From the NCBI RefSeq assembly GCF_013401995.1, contig NZ_JACBJI010000007.1, positions 62,864-126,863 on the forward strand: DNA of 64,000 nucleotides, read 5' to 3'. The position numbers were made by a program, and so were the translations under genes. The notes under the pieces were generated by a model, which was not told where the DNA came from, made no database searches, and was given only the letters and a program-made list of their open reading frames with translations. Shown here piece by piece: positions 34,201-43,097 of this stretch (position 1 is its first letter; the number at the start of each line of letters is the position of its first letter). The stretch comes from Flavobacterium agri. GTDB lineage: Bacteria > Bacteroidota > Bacteroidia > Flavobacteriales > Flavobacteriaceae.

Positions 34201-36963
34201 GTGAATAGTTCCCGCCTGCTTTTATTGCCTTTGTTTTTTTGTTGCCTGCTTGGCCGCTCCCAGGATATTCCGGGTGCGAGCTTGTTGCCGTTTGTCGAGA
34301 ACTTCGTAAAATCCGAATACAACGGCGACAACCAGGTTTGGAGCATCACCCAAGGAGGCGACAACGCCATGTATGTGGCCAACAATCATTATTTCCTGCG
34401 GTATAACGGTGTGAAATGGGAGCGGTATACGTTACCCAACCGCAGCATCATACGTTCGGTCATGGCCGATGGCGACAAGGTTTATACGGGTTCTTACAAC
34501 GATTTCGGTTACTGGAAAAGGATAAAAGGCCAAATGGTTTATTCTTCTCTCGCCGAAAACGCCAAATGTTTCGGTGCCAACGACAATGAAGAGATCTGGA
34601 AAATCTTCAAATTGGGCAATACGATTTATTTCCAGTCGTTCAATGAGATTTTTATTCTTTCCGCCGACGGAAAAATAGAAAAGAAGCGCTTTCCGCACCA
34701 AATCTCGTATTGTTACGTAGTAGGCGATAAAGTTTACGCGGCCACCGTGCGTCACGGCGTTTTTGTACTTGAAGGAAACGGATTCCGCAAAAAAGAAAAG
34801 TGGACGGCAATCCAGAACGACGTCATCCACCACATAGAAATGCACGACGGACGCATTTACGTGTTCACAAAAAACAACGGGATTTTTATTGAACAAAACG
34901 GTGGATTGGTCGCATGGAGCCATATGCTCAACCAATCTCTGAAAAACCACAGCATCCTTTCGGCTAAATTCGTCGGAAACAACACTTTGGCAATAGGAAC
35001 GGGACTTCAGGGCTTGTACCTCGTCAATTTCACCGACGGTTCCTACAGGCATTTGAGCCGCGAAAACTCACTCAAGAACAATGCGATCCTTTCTCTCGCG
35101 CTCGACAAGGAGAATGATCTGTGGATTGGGTTGGACAACGGTATCGCCCATGTCGAAATCAATTCGCCTGTAGACGTTTTCTCGGACAGTTCGGGCGTCA
35201 TGGGTTCGGTTTATGCGCTTTCGCCTATGAACGGTGGTTATTTGCTTGTGACCAACAACGGTATTTTTACCTATCGGGATTCCCAGTTGAAACCGGTTCC
35301 GAATTCCCAAGGCCAGGTTTGGGACATTTACGGCATCGACAATAAATTTATTGTAGGCCATAATGACGGCACGTTCGTTTTCGACGGACATAATCTGGTC
35401 AAGGAAAACATCGTCAACGGCGGATGGAAGTTTTTCAAGAGCGACTTCGATGGCGTGTATTTCCAAGCCAATTATGCGGGAATCGCTTGGTATAGAGATA
35501 TCAATGATTTGTCTTCGTATAAAATCCTGCCGCGGTTTACCAAGCCCGTGCGCAATTTGGAACAGAACAAACCCGGAGAAATCTGGGCGGCAGACAACTA
35601 TAAAAGCCTGTATCGCATCACGTACGACAAGGATTTCAATACGCGAAAAGTAGAAAACGTCTCGCAGGCAAATGGGTTGAAGAACGATTTCGGTGTCAAG
35701 ATATTCCGATACCGGAACGAGTTGTTGTTCCTGATCGATAAATCGTGGTACACCTACGATGCGATTTCGGGAAAGCTCGTCAAAGACCAGACGTTCAACA
35801 GGACTTTTAAAGATATTTCGGACATCATCCCGGTTGATGAGGAAAGTTTTATCGTCGAAAAATCGGGGTTGCTGTATGTGATTACGCAAAAAGGTAATCT
35901 TTTCGATTGGAAGCTGATCCCGGAAAAGTATTATCAAGGAAAAGTTATTTTCGAAAACACGAAAGCGTATAAGATAGGAGGTAAGATTTACATCAATCTC
36001 GACGACGGATTCATTTCGTACAAACCCAGCGCAAAGACATTGCCGCCAGACGACATGAAGGTCGAAGGTTTTTACGAAGGCGAGTTGATTACCGATAATA
36101 CCGTGATAAAAAACAGCCAGCCCGTCGAGCTTCACGTGATTTCGTCATATTTCGGTTACAGCAGGCCCAATCTGTATTTCAGGCGCAACGGTTCCGACGA
36201 GTACCAACGCATCCACAACGGACAGCTCGTACTCAACAACCTTACGGGCGGGAACCAGGACATCGGTATTTATGTTTTTGACGGCACGCGGTATTCCAAG
36301 CTTGCCGAGTACAGTTTCTACGTCAAATTCCCTTGGTATATCTCGTTTTGGATGATTCTCATCTACATTATCGTGATTGCCGTGATCTTCCTTTTGTACT
36401 ATCGCTGGAACCATTTGCGTACCAATCAAAAGCTTCAGTTACAGGAAGAAGAGTTGCGCCACCAAAGGGAAATCGTCGAGATGGAACTCAAGCGCGAAAA
36501 TGAGCTCAATGTCCAGGAATATGAAAAGCACATCCTCGAGCTTGAGTTGCAGTCGAAATCGTCCCAAGTGGCAGGTAAATCGCTATCGATCGCCAAGCAA
36601 AGCGAAATGATAGAAAATATCGAAAAGATTCTCGATTCCGAAAGCAATATTTCGCGTTTGAAATCGGATATCAAGAAAGTCATCAAGTTCAACGCCGTCA
36701 ATAAGCACGAATGGGAATCGTTCGAATCGAACCTGAGCCAGGTGCACAATGAATTCATCAAAAACCTGTCAAAGCGCTATCCTCAACTTACTTCCAAAGA
36801 CATACGATTGAGCATCTACCTGCGCATGAATATGTCGTCTAAAGAGATCGCGCCTCTTATGAATATCTCGTTCCGCGGGGTAGAACTTCACCGCTATCGC
36901 CTTCGCAAAAAACTCGGATTGGCGGCTGAGGAGAGCATTTCTAAATTCATGCTCGAAATTTAA
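34201..36963 (+). CDS. Membrane-spanning one-component regulator: beta-propeller sensor, YYY domain, LuxR-type HTH
   Basis: 920 residues, GTG start with signal peptide LLLLPLFFCCLLGRSQ. Periplasmic part: two-component regulator propeller repeats (for example SLALDKENDLWIGLDNGIA) and a Y_Y_Y-like domain (about 620-705). One TM helix at about 711-737 (WMILIYIIVIAVIFLLYY). Cytoplasmic part: coiled coil (about 740-790) and a C-terminal helix-turn-helix (LTSKDIRLSIYLRMNMSSKEIAPL, then RGVELHRYRLRKKL, about 864-907). There is no kinase or receiver domain, so the DNA-binding head is joined directly to the sensor. It precedes susC in the same direction and most likely activates the locus when it binds an oligosaccharide. 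Confidence 0.88.
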   Translation: MNSSRLLLLPLFFCCLLGRSQDIPGASLLPFVENFVKSEYNGDNQVWSITQGGDNAMYVANNHYFLRYNGVKWERYTLPNRSIIRSVMADGDKVYTGSYNDFGYWKRIKGQMVYSSLAENAKCFGANDNEEIWKIFKLGNTIYFQSFNEIFILSADGKIEKKRFPHQISYCYVVGDKVYAATVRHGVFVLEGNGFRKKEKWTAIQNDVIHHIEMHDGRIYVFTKNNGIFIEQNGGLVAWSHMLNQSLKNHSILSAKFVGNNTLAIGTGLQGLYLVNFTDGSYRHLSRENSLKNNAILSLALDKENDLWIGLDNGIAHVEINSPVDVFSDSSGVMGSVYALSPMNGGYLLVTNNGIFTYRDSQLKPVPNSQGQVWDIYGIDNKFIVGHNDGTFVFDGHNLVKENIVNGGWKFFKSDFDGVYFQANYAGIAWYRDINDLSSYKILPRFTKPVRNLEQNKPGEIWAADNYKSLYRITYDKDFNTRKVENVSQANGLKNDFGVKIFRYRNELLFLIDKSWYTYDAISGKLVKDQTFNRTFKDISDIIPVDEESFIVEKSGLLYVITQKGNLFDWKLIPEKYYQGKVIFENTKAYKIGGKIYINLDDGFISYKPSAKTLPPDDMKVEGFYEGELITDNTVIKNSQPVELHVISSYFGYSRPNLYFRRNGSDEYQRIHNGQLVLNNLTGGNQDIGIYVFDGTRYSKLAEYSFYVKFPWYISFWMILIYIIVIAVIFLLYYRWNHLRTNQKLQLQEEELRHQREIVEMELKRENELNVQEYEKHILELELQSKSSQVAGKSLSIAKQSEMIENIEKILDSESNISRLKSDIKKVIKFNAVNKHEWESFESNLSQVHNEFIKNLSKRYPQLTSKDIRLSIYLRMNMSSKEIAPLMNISFRGVELHRYRLRKKLGLAAEESISKFMLEI

Positions 36964-37019
36964 GCGCACGGCAATTGTTTATTTCACATTTTTAGGCTTT
37001 GTTTTTTGGGATTTCCCCA

Positions 37020-37123
37020 TACATCAACGCTACATCATTGTTAGCAAGTAATGGTAAAGATTTAACAATATTAATTTACTGTAAATCAATATTTTATCAA
37101 TTTATTTTAACAAATTGATGTAG
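37020..37123. promoter_or_regulatory. Candidate regulator sites upstream of susC (TACATCA x2, TGATGTA)
   Basis: TACATCA occurs at 37020-37026 and 37031-37037, exactly 11 bases apart (one helical turn). Its reverse complement TGATGTA is at 37116-37122; CTACATCA/TGATGTAG match over eight bases. The spacer is AT-rich. They are plausible sites for the adjacent LuxR-type regulator. Confidence 0.4.
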
Positions 37124-37200
37124 TAGTGTAGTGAGCTTGTGTTGACAACTATAACGTTTGAAATACCTAAATTAGTCCTGCTAACTTTTAACAAATAAAT

Positions 37201-40200
37201 ATGAGAAATTTTATTTTCTGCTGTTTGGCATTGCTCATGCTTCCTGCATTTGCCAATGCCCAAGCGATCAGGGGTAAGGTCGTCGATGAAAACGGTCTTC
37301 CTCTACCCGGCGTCAGTATCAATAATACGACATCGGGTGGCTCTACCGTTACCGATATAGACGGTAATTTTGCAGTAAATGCCAAAACTGGCGATGCGTT
37401 GAAATTCTCGTTTATCGGCTACCTCGAGCAAACGGTGGCTGCTGCCGAGGGCATGAGCATCAAAATGGCGGTTTCGGCTACGGCTCTCGATGAAGTTGTC
37501 GTTGTCGGGTACGGCACACAGCGCAAAGCCGACATTACCGGTGCGATTGCGGTAGTAAACGAAAAGGAATTACGGGATCGGCCAAATGCGAATCCGATTA
37601 GTTCTATTCAGGGTAAGGTTGCGGGAGTAGTTGTCACCAATGGAGGAAAACCAGGAGAAGCGCCTGGAATAGCCATTAGGGGAATTGGCAGTATTGCAGG
37701 CAGTACTCCTTTGTATGTAGTGGATGGTGTGTTGACTAAAGACATTTCATATCTCAATCCTAATGATGTCGAATCGATGAGTCTTTTAAAGGACGCTTCG
37801 AGTTCGGCTATTTATGGTATCCGTGCGTCGAACGGCGTTATCGTGATCAAAACCAAATTGGGTAAGAAAGGCGAGGAACGTATCAAGCTGCAGTATGACA
37901 CAAATGTGGGCTTCTCAACTCCTACGGATGTTCCGGACATGGCCAATTCGGCCGATTATGTGCGTTTGTTTAACGAAAAACTCGCTTACGAAGGAAATAC
38001 AAATCCGGATAATCAGCTAAACTTGGCCGACTTTAACGGTGTTAATACAGATTGGCTGGATGAAGTACTTAAAAAACAATCATTTACCCAAACGCACAAT
38101 CTAAGCATTTCAGGAGGTTCGGCTAAAGCCCAGTATAATCTAGGTTTGGGATATTTCACTCAGGAAGGTATTCTCGATGCGGGTAAAGGAATCAGTTCCG
38201 GAGACGATTACAAGAGAATTTCGACGCGATTTAACGGTCTTTTCCATGTTACCGACAAATTTCGTATCGGAACGAACATCGCTTACTCGAAGTCGAACAG
38301 TAACGACGCGGCCAACCCTATTTACCGAGCAATTGCTGCGCCTCCGGTTATCCCGGTTTACAATGCGGACGGTAGCTACGGTCACCTTGACGATCCTGCA
38401 ATTGAAGCAGCCCTGGGCGATGCGGGGAATCAAAATCCGCGTCAAACCCTTGATCTCTTCCGCGGAAAAAGCAAAGGTACTCGTACCTTAATGTCGGGTT
38501 ACGGTGAATATGACATAATTAAGGGCCTTACATTTAAAATGAGTTATTCCCGCGACGTTTCTGATGTTTTCAGCTACACCTATACTCCCGAATTCACTTC
38601 GTTTACTGGTACTTTGCAGCCAAGCAAGCTTACCAATACTGCCGTCGAGACCGAAAGTGTGCTTTGGGAAAATACGCTTACCTACGATCGCGAGATCGGC
38701 AAGCATCGCTTCACATTGTTAGGAGGTTACAGCCGTCAGCAGGATAGATCGTTCACGTTCACGGGAAGCAAGCTCAATGTGCCTTTTTTTGGTGACGATT
38801 CTTCGCTTTACCTCAGCAACAGTACGACGGGCGCCGATGTTACTTCAACGGGAGATAAAGTGAGGTATCAGTCATACTTCGGCAGGTTGAACTATGCCTT
38901 TGACGACAAGTATCTTTTGAGTGCGACGGTAAGACGTGACGGAGCCTCTGCCTATAATTTTGACGGCGACCAAAAAACGGCTACATTCCCTTCGGTAGGG
39001 CTCGGATGGATTATTTCCAAAGAAGGTTTCATGGCAAATTCAGGGCTTGATTTCTTAAAACTCAAAGGAAGTTGGGGACGATTGGGCAATGCTTCGATTA
39101 CACGCCAATTTGACGAAACCGCGACAACCATTCCTGGCGGCGTAGCTTTTGGTACGCCAGCCATCATCTCGAACGCTACCTCAATTACACAATTGGTGGA
39201 TCCGACAATTGATTGGGAAGTGGTTACCGAGGCTGATTTCGGACTTGAACTGAGATCGCTTAAAAATCGCCTTTCCGTAGAAGCAGGCTACTATAACAGG
39301 GAAACCAAAGATGCCGTTTTCAGTGTTTCTATTCCTTCTCAGGCCGGATTAGGCTCGTCTTTCTATACAAATGCCGGAACGTTCGTGAACAAAGGATTTG
39401 AGTTCGACGTTCGCTGGAACGATAAGATCGGTGATAAATTTACCTATGGCATTTATGGTAACCTGACCACTATCGACAATGAGATTACCGAAGTACTCGG
39501 CGGTTCGTTCCTGAATACGGGACCTGGCTTGTTCGGTAACACCATCAAAAGATGGGAAGTAGGTCAGGAAATTGGTTCATATTATGGTTTCCAGGTTGCA
39601 GGTGTAGCTCAAAATGCCGAAGAAGCAGCCGAATTCGGAGTTCCCGTAGGCGGATTCTATTTCAAGGACCAAAATGCCGATGGCGTGATTGACGACAACG
39701 ACAAGAAGTTCCTTGGAAGCCCGATTCCAGACATCACATACGGTTTCGGTTTTAATCTTGGGTATGCTAACGTAGATTTTGCAATGGAATTCCAAGGACA
39801 GGCCGGAAGCGAAATTTATAACTTCAACAGGAATACGCGTTTCGGAAACGAAAACTGGGATCAGGATTTCGTGGACAACCACTGGAGTCCTACAAATCCA
39901 TCCAATTCATATCAAGCGCCTAATACAGACCAGCAGACATCGCGTCCAAGTTCATTCTATGTAGAAAGTGCCGATTATTTCCGTATTCGTAATATAACTT
40001 TAGGATATACTTTGCCACAGTCGTTTTTGGACCGCATCAAAATAGACAGGCTTCGGTTTTACCTAAGTGCCCAAAATCCTGTTACTTCTTTCAAGTATAA
40101 CGGATTCTCTCCTGAGCTGGGGAACCAGTCCATTGAGAACGCAGGTATAGACAACAACGTATATCCATTGTCGGCTGTGTACAGTTTTGGATTGAATCTA

Positions 40201-40209
40201 AATTTCTAA
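37201..40209 (+). CDS. SusC-family TonB-dependent outer-membrane transporter
   Basis: 1002 residues with signal peptide LALLMLPAFANAQ. N-terminal carboxypeptidase-regulatory-like domain (AIRGKVVDENGLPLPGVSI), TonB-box region ALDEVVVVGYGTQRKADITGA, plug (about 115-225, VYVVDGVLTKDISYLNPNDVESMSLLKDASSSAIYG split over this region) and a 22-strand barrel ending in an aromatic residue (SFGLNLNF). It imports oligosaccharides under TonB energy together with SusD, which starts six bases downstream. Context predicts beta-1,2-gluco-oligosaccharides. Confidence 0.95.
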   Translation: MRNFIFCCLALLMLPAFANAQAIRGKVVDENGLPLPGVSINNTTSGGSTVTDIDGNFAVNAKTGDALKFSFIGYLEQTVAAAEGMSIKMAVSATALDEVVVVGYGTQRKADITGAIAVVNEKELRDRPNANPISSIQGKVAGVVVTNGGKPGEAPGIAIRGIGSIAGSTPLYVVDGVLTKDISYLNPNDVESMSLLKDASSSAIYGIRASNGVIVIKTKLGKKGEERIKLQYDTNVGFSTPTDVPDMANSADYVRLFNEKLAYEGNTNPDNQLNLADFNGVNTDWLDEVLKKQSFTQTHNLSISGGSAKAQYNLGLGYFTQEGILDAGKGISSGDDYKRISTRFNGLFHVTDKFRIGTNIAYSKSNSNDAANPIYRAIAAPPVIPVYNADGSYGHLDDPAIEAALGDAGNQNPRQTLDLFRGKSKGTRTLMSGYGEYDIIKGLTFKMSYSRDVSDVFSYTYTPEFTSFTGTLQPSKLTNTAVETESVLWENTLTYDREIGKHRFTLLGGYSRQQDRSFTFTGSKLNVPFFGDDSSLYLSNSTTGADVTSTGDKVRYQSYFGRLNYAFDDKYLLSATVRRDGASAYNFDGDQKTATFPSVGLGWIISKEGFMANSGLDFLKLKGSWGRLGNASITRQFDETATTIPGGVAFGTPAIISNATSITQLVDPTIDWEVVTEADFGLELRSLKNRLSVEAGYYNRETKDAVFSVSIPSQAGLGSSFYTNAGTFVNKGFEFDVRWNDKIGDKFTYGIYGNLTTIDNEITEVLGGSFLNTGPGLFGNTIKRWEVGQEIGSYYGFQVAGVAQNAEEAAEFGVPVGGFYFKDQNADGVIDDNDKKFLGSPIPDITYGFGFNLGYANVDFAMEFQGQAGSEIYNFNRNTRFGNENWDQDFVDNHWSPTNPSNSYQAPNTDQQTSRPSSFYVESADYFRIRNITLGYTLPQSFLDRIKIDRLRFYLSAQNPVTSFKYNGFSPELGNQSIENAGIDNNVYPLSAVYSFGLNLNF

Positions 40210-40214
40210 AAATT

Positions 40215-41645
40215 ATGAAAAAGACATTAATATTATTTTCCGCACTTGCGATTTCCCTGACGTCGTGTAATGACGATTATCTGGATTTCGACAAGGAAGA
40301 TTCCATTCCCGCCGAAAACTTCTTTCAAACAGAAGCAGACGCGATAGAAGGAACAAATGCCATTTATGCGAACTTGCGCTCATGGGAAGTTTCCGCTTTC
40401 CCGTCGTTCATTTTCTCTATCGCTTCAGACGATGCAGAAAAAGGGAGTTCTGTTGGTGACGCTTCGTTCTTTAACGATTACAACAACTTTACGTTCACCA
40501 AAACCCAAGTCCAGATCGATTCTTGGTGGAGAGGCCAATGGAACGGCGTGAACCGTTGCAACCAGGTCATCACCAAAGTTCCTGCGATTTCTATGGATGA
40601 AACCCTTAAGAACCGTCTCATCGCCGAGGCGCGTTTCCTGAGAGCATTCCACTATTGGTATTTGGTAAGGGCGTTCGGAGGCGTGCCGATTTACGACGGT
40701 CTTCCTGCCGATGGCAACTATAACATCCCGCGAAACACGAAAGAAGAGGTTTACGCTTTCATTATCGCAGACCTGCAGTTCGCGGCCCAAAACCTGCCGC
40801 CAACTTATTCGGGAGCAGATAAGGGAAGAGCTACTTCCGGAGCCGCTAAGAGTTATTTGGCCAAATTGTATCTCTACCAACAAAACTGGAGTCAAGCGTT
40901 GACGTTGTCTAACGAAGTCATGGGTATGGGGTATGACCTCTTGCCAGATTACAACAGCGTTTTCCGCATTGCCAACGAGAACAGTATCGAATCTGTTTTC
41001 GAATCTCAGGCTTCTTACGTTGCGGGTAACTGCGATATTTCAAATTCCCAGTATTCACAAACCCAAGGTGTACGCGGATTGTTGGGTTGGGGCTTCAACG
41101 TTCCTTCGCAGAATCTTGCCGATTCTTTCGAGGCAGGCGACGTTCGTCGTGACGCTACGATTGTTTTCCGTGGAGAAACGACCCCTGAAGGGGATTTCAT
41201 TCCGCTCGAAGGTGATAATCCTATGTACAACCAAAAATCGTACGTGCCTTCAGGCCAGATCGGACCTGGTTGTTCAGAAGGTTCAGAGCAGAATGTACGT
41301 TTGATGCGTTTTGCCGAAGTGTTGCTTATCAACGCCGAAGCCGCGAACGAGTCCGGAAATACGTCTCAGGCACTTGAGTCGTTGAACCGCGTGAGAAACC
41401 GCGCTGGTCTCGACGATTTCGATTCTGCCGACCAAGCCGCTATCCGTCAGGCCATCTGGAGAGAAAGACGCTCCGAATTGGCAATGGAGAGCATCGACCG
41501 TTATTTCGACGTGGTACGTCAAGGGCGTGGTACAGAAGTGTTCGGACCACTTGGATTCCAGGCAGGCAAGAACGAGGTTTTCCCGATTCCTAACGACGCC
41601 ATCCAATTGAGTAACGGTGTTCTCGAGCAGAATACCGGTTATTAA
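40215..41645 (+). CDS. SusD/RagB-family surface glycan-binding lipoprotein
   Basis: 476 residues; lipobox LTSC (Cys18) after MKKTLILFSALAISLTSC. The helical TPR-like core is typical: NAIYANLRSW, WWRGQWNGVNRCNQVI, EARFLRAFHYWYLVRAFGGVPI and RFAEVLLINAEAANESG, ending WRERRSELAMESIDRYFDVVRQG. It caps the SusC barrel and captures glycan at the surface. Paired with the upstream SusC gene; a strong terminator after it probably lowers expression of the downstream enzymes. Confidence 0.95.
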   Translation: MKKTLILFSALAISLTSCNDDYLDFDKEDSIPAENFFQTEADAIEGTNAIYANLRSWEVSAFPSFIFSIASDDAEKGSSVGDASFFNDYNNFTFTKTQVQIDSWWRGQWNGVNRCNQVITKVPAISMDETLKNRLIAEARFLRAFHYWYLVRAFGGVPIYDGLPADGNYNIPRNTKEEVYAFIIADLQFAAQNLPPTYSGADKGRATSGAAKSYLAKLYLYQQNWSQALTLSNEVMGMGYDLLPDYNSVFRIANENSIESVFESQASYVAGNCDISNSQYSQTQGVRGLLGWGFNVPSQNLADSFEAGDVRRDATIVFRGETTPEGDFIPLEGDNPMYNQKSYVPSGQIGPGCSEGSEQNVRLMRFAEVLLINAEAANESGNTSQALESLNRVRNRAGLDDFDSADQAAIRQAIWRERRSELAMESIDRYFDVVRQGRGTEVFGPLGFQAGKNEVFPIPNDAIQLSNGVLEQNTGY

Positions 41646-41667
41646 TAGCATTCATTAATTTGTTTTG

Positions 41668-41711
41668 GGCCCTGTTCTAATATCCCAATTTTAGAATGGG
41701 GCCTTTTTTTC
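41668..41711 (+). terminator. Intra-locus terminator/attenuator after susD
   Basis: GGCCCTGTTCTAA (41668-41680) pairs along 13 bases, including two G-U pairs, with TTAGAATGGGGCC (41691-41703), then eight T. It lies between susD and the first GH144 gene, whose start is 16 bases later. Confidence 0.85.
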
Positions 41712-41726
41712 TATCAACAACACGAC

Positions 41727-43094
41727 ATGAATAAATTTTTCTGCATCCTTGTAGCGACTTTCTTGAGTTGCTCTTCATCCGATGCGCCTTCCGGCCAATC
41801 TCCAACCGAGCCTACAAATCCCGGGACACCGCTCACGGACGCTCAGCTTTTGGATTTGGTCGAGAAACAAACTTTCAAGTATTTTTGGGATTATGCCGAA
41901 GCGAATTCAGGAATGGCGCGCGAACGTTACATTCCGTCCGACCCATCGTACGATCAGAACATCGTCACTACCGGAGGATCGGGCTTTGGGCTTATGGCTA
42001 TCCTGGCCGGCATCAACCAAAACTACATTACAAGAACTCAGGGCTTGGCAAGGCTCAACCAGATTGCCGATTTTTTGAATACCGCCGACCGCTTTCACGG
42101 TGCATGGCCGCACTGGATGAACGGAACCAACGGAGATGTGATCCCTTTCGGGACGATGGACAACGGAGGCGACTTGGTAGAAACCGCTTTCCTGGCTTCA
42201 GGAATGATAACGGTTCGCGAATTTTTCAAGAACGGGACAGCCGAAGAACAAGCTTTGGCGACTAAATACGACAACCTTTGGAAAGGCATCGATTGGGATT
42301 GGTACAGAAACGGACAAAACGTATTGTACTGGCATTGGTCGCCTAATTACGGCTGGCAAATGAACTTTCCGCTACAAGGTTACAACGAATGCCTGATCAC
42401 TTATGTGCTAGCGGCATCGTCTCCAACGCATGGCATCACGGCCGAACCTTATCACCAAGGTTGGGGAAGGAGCGGGCAAATTACCTCTTCGGCGAGTTAT
42501 TTCGGATTTCCGTTGATTTTGAAACACAACGGGGCCGAAGCCAGCAGCGGTCCGCTTTTTTGGGCGCATTATTCCTATTTGGGATTGGATCCAAACCAAC
42601 TCAATGACCAATACGCGAATTATTGGGACGTGAACTACAACCACAGCATGATCCATTACAATTATTGCGTGGCCAATCCGAACCAATACAACGGATATGG
42701 CGCCAATTATTGGGGATTGACCGCATCATATAGCAGAAACAACGACGGTACTATCGGCTACGACGCCCACATGCCAAGTAACGATAAAGGTGTGATTTCA
42801 CCTACGGCTGCCATTAGTTCGATTGTTTATACGCCGACCCAATCTATGGCGGCAATGCGCAATTTCTACGAAAACTACGGCACACAACTTTGGGGGCCGG
42901 CTGGTTTTTATGACGCGCACAGCAAGCATTTCAATTGGACCGCCCCAAGATATTTGGCCATCGATCAAGGACCCGAAATCGTCATGATCGAAAACTACCG
43001 CACCGGACTGCTTTGGTCGCTGTTCATGAACGCTCCCGAAGTGCGTCAAGGGCTACAGACATTGGGTTTTCACTCATCTAAATACGGAATCTGA
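41727..43094 (+). CDS. GH144-like endo-beta-1,2-glucanase/sophorohydrolase, lipoprotein (copy 1)
   Basis: 455 residues. Lipobox LSCSS after MNKFFCILVATFLSC, so likely surface- or periplasm-anchored. The signature is that of the glucoamylase-like family that forms GH144: LVEKQTFKYFWDYAEANSGMARERY, TTGGSGFGLMAILAGI, DRFHGAWPHWMNG, NGGDLVETAFL, LYWHWSPNYGWQMNFPLQGYNE and LFWAHYSYLGLDP. Characterised GH144 members from Chitinophaga pinensis and Parabacteroides distasonis cleave beta-1,2-glucan or release sophorose. The next gene is a paralogue four bases away. Catalytic residues are not assigned here. Confidence 0.85.
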   Translation: MNKFFCILVATFLSCSSSDAPSGQSPTEPTNPGTPLTDAQLLDLVEKQTFKYFWDYAEANSGMARERYIPSDPSYDQNIVTTGGSGFGLMAILAGINQNYITRTQGLARLNQIADFLNTADRFHGAWPHWMNGTNGDVIPFGTMDNGGDLVETAFLASGMITVREFFKNGTAEEQALATKYDNLWKGIDWDWYRNGQNVLYWHWSPNYGWQMNFPLQGYNECLITYVLAASSPTHGITAEPYHQGWGRSGQITSSASYFGFPLILKHNGAEASSGPLFWAHYSYLGLDPNQLNDQYANYWDVNYNHSMIHYNYCVANPNQYNGYGANYWGLTASYSRNNDGTIGYDAHMPSNDKGVISPTAAISSIVYTPTQSMAAMRNFYENYGTQLWGPAGFYDAHSKHFNWTAPRYLAIDQGPEIVMIENYRTGLLWSLFMNAPEVRQGLQTLGFHSSKYGI

Positions 43095-43097
43095 GCC

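Noticed and set aside
35068..36135. 355-codon minus-strand open frame
   Set aside because: Antisense to the propeller regulator; no signal or domain.
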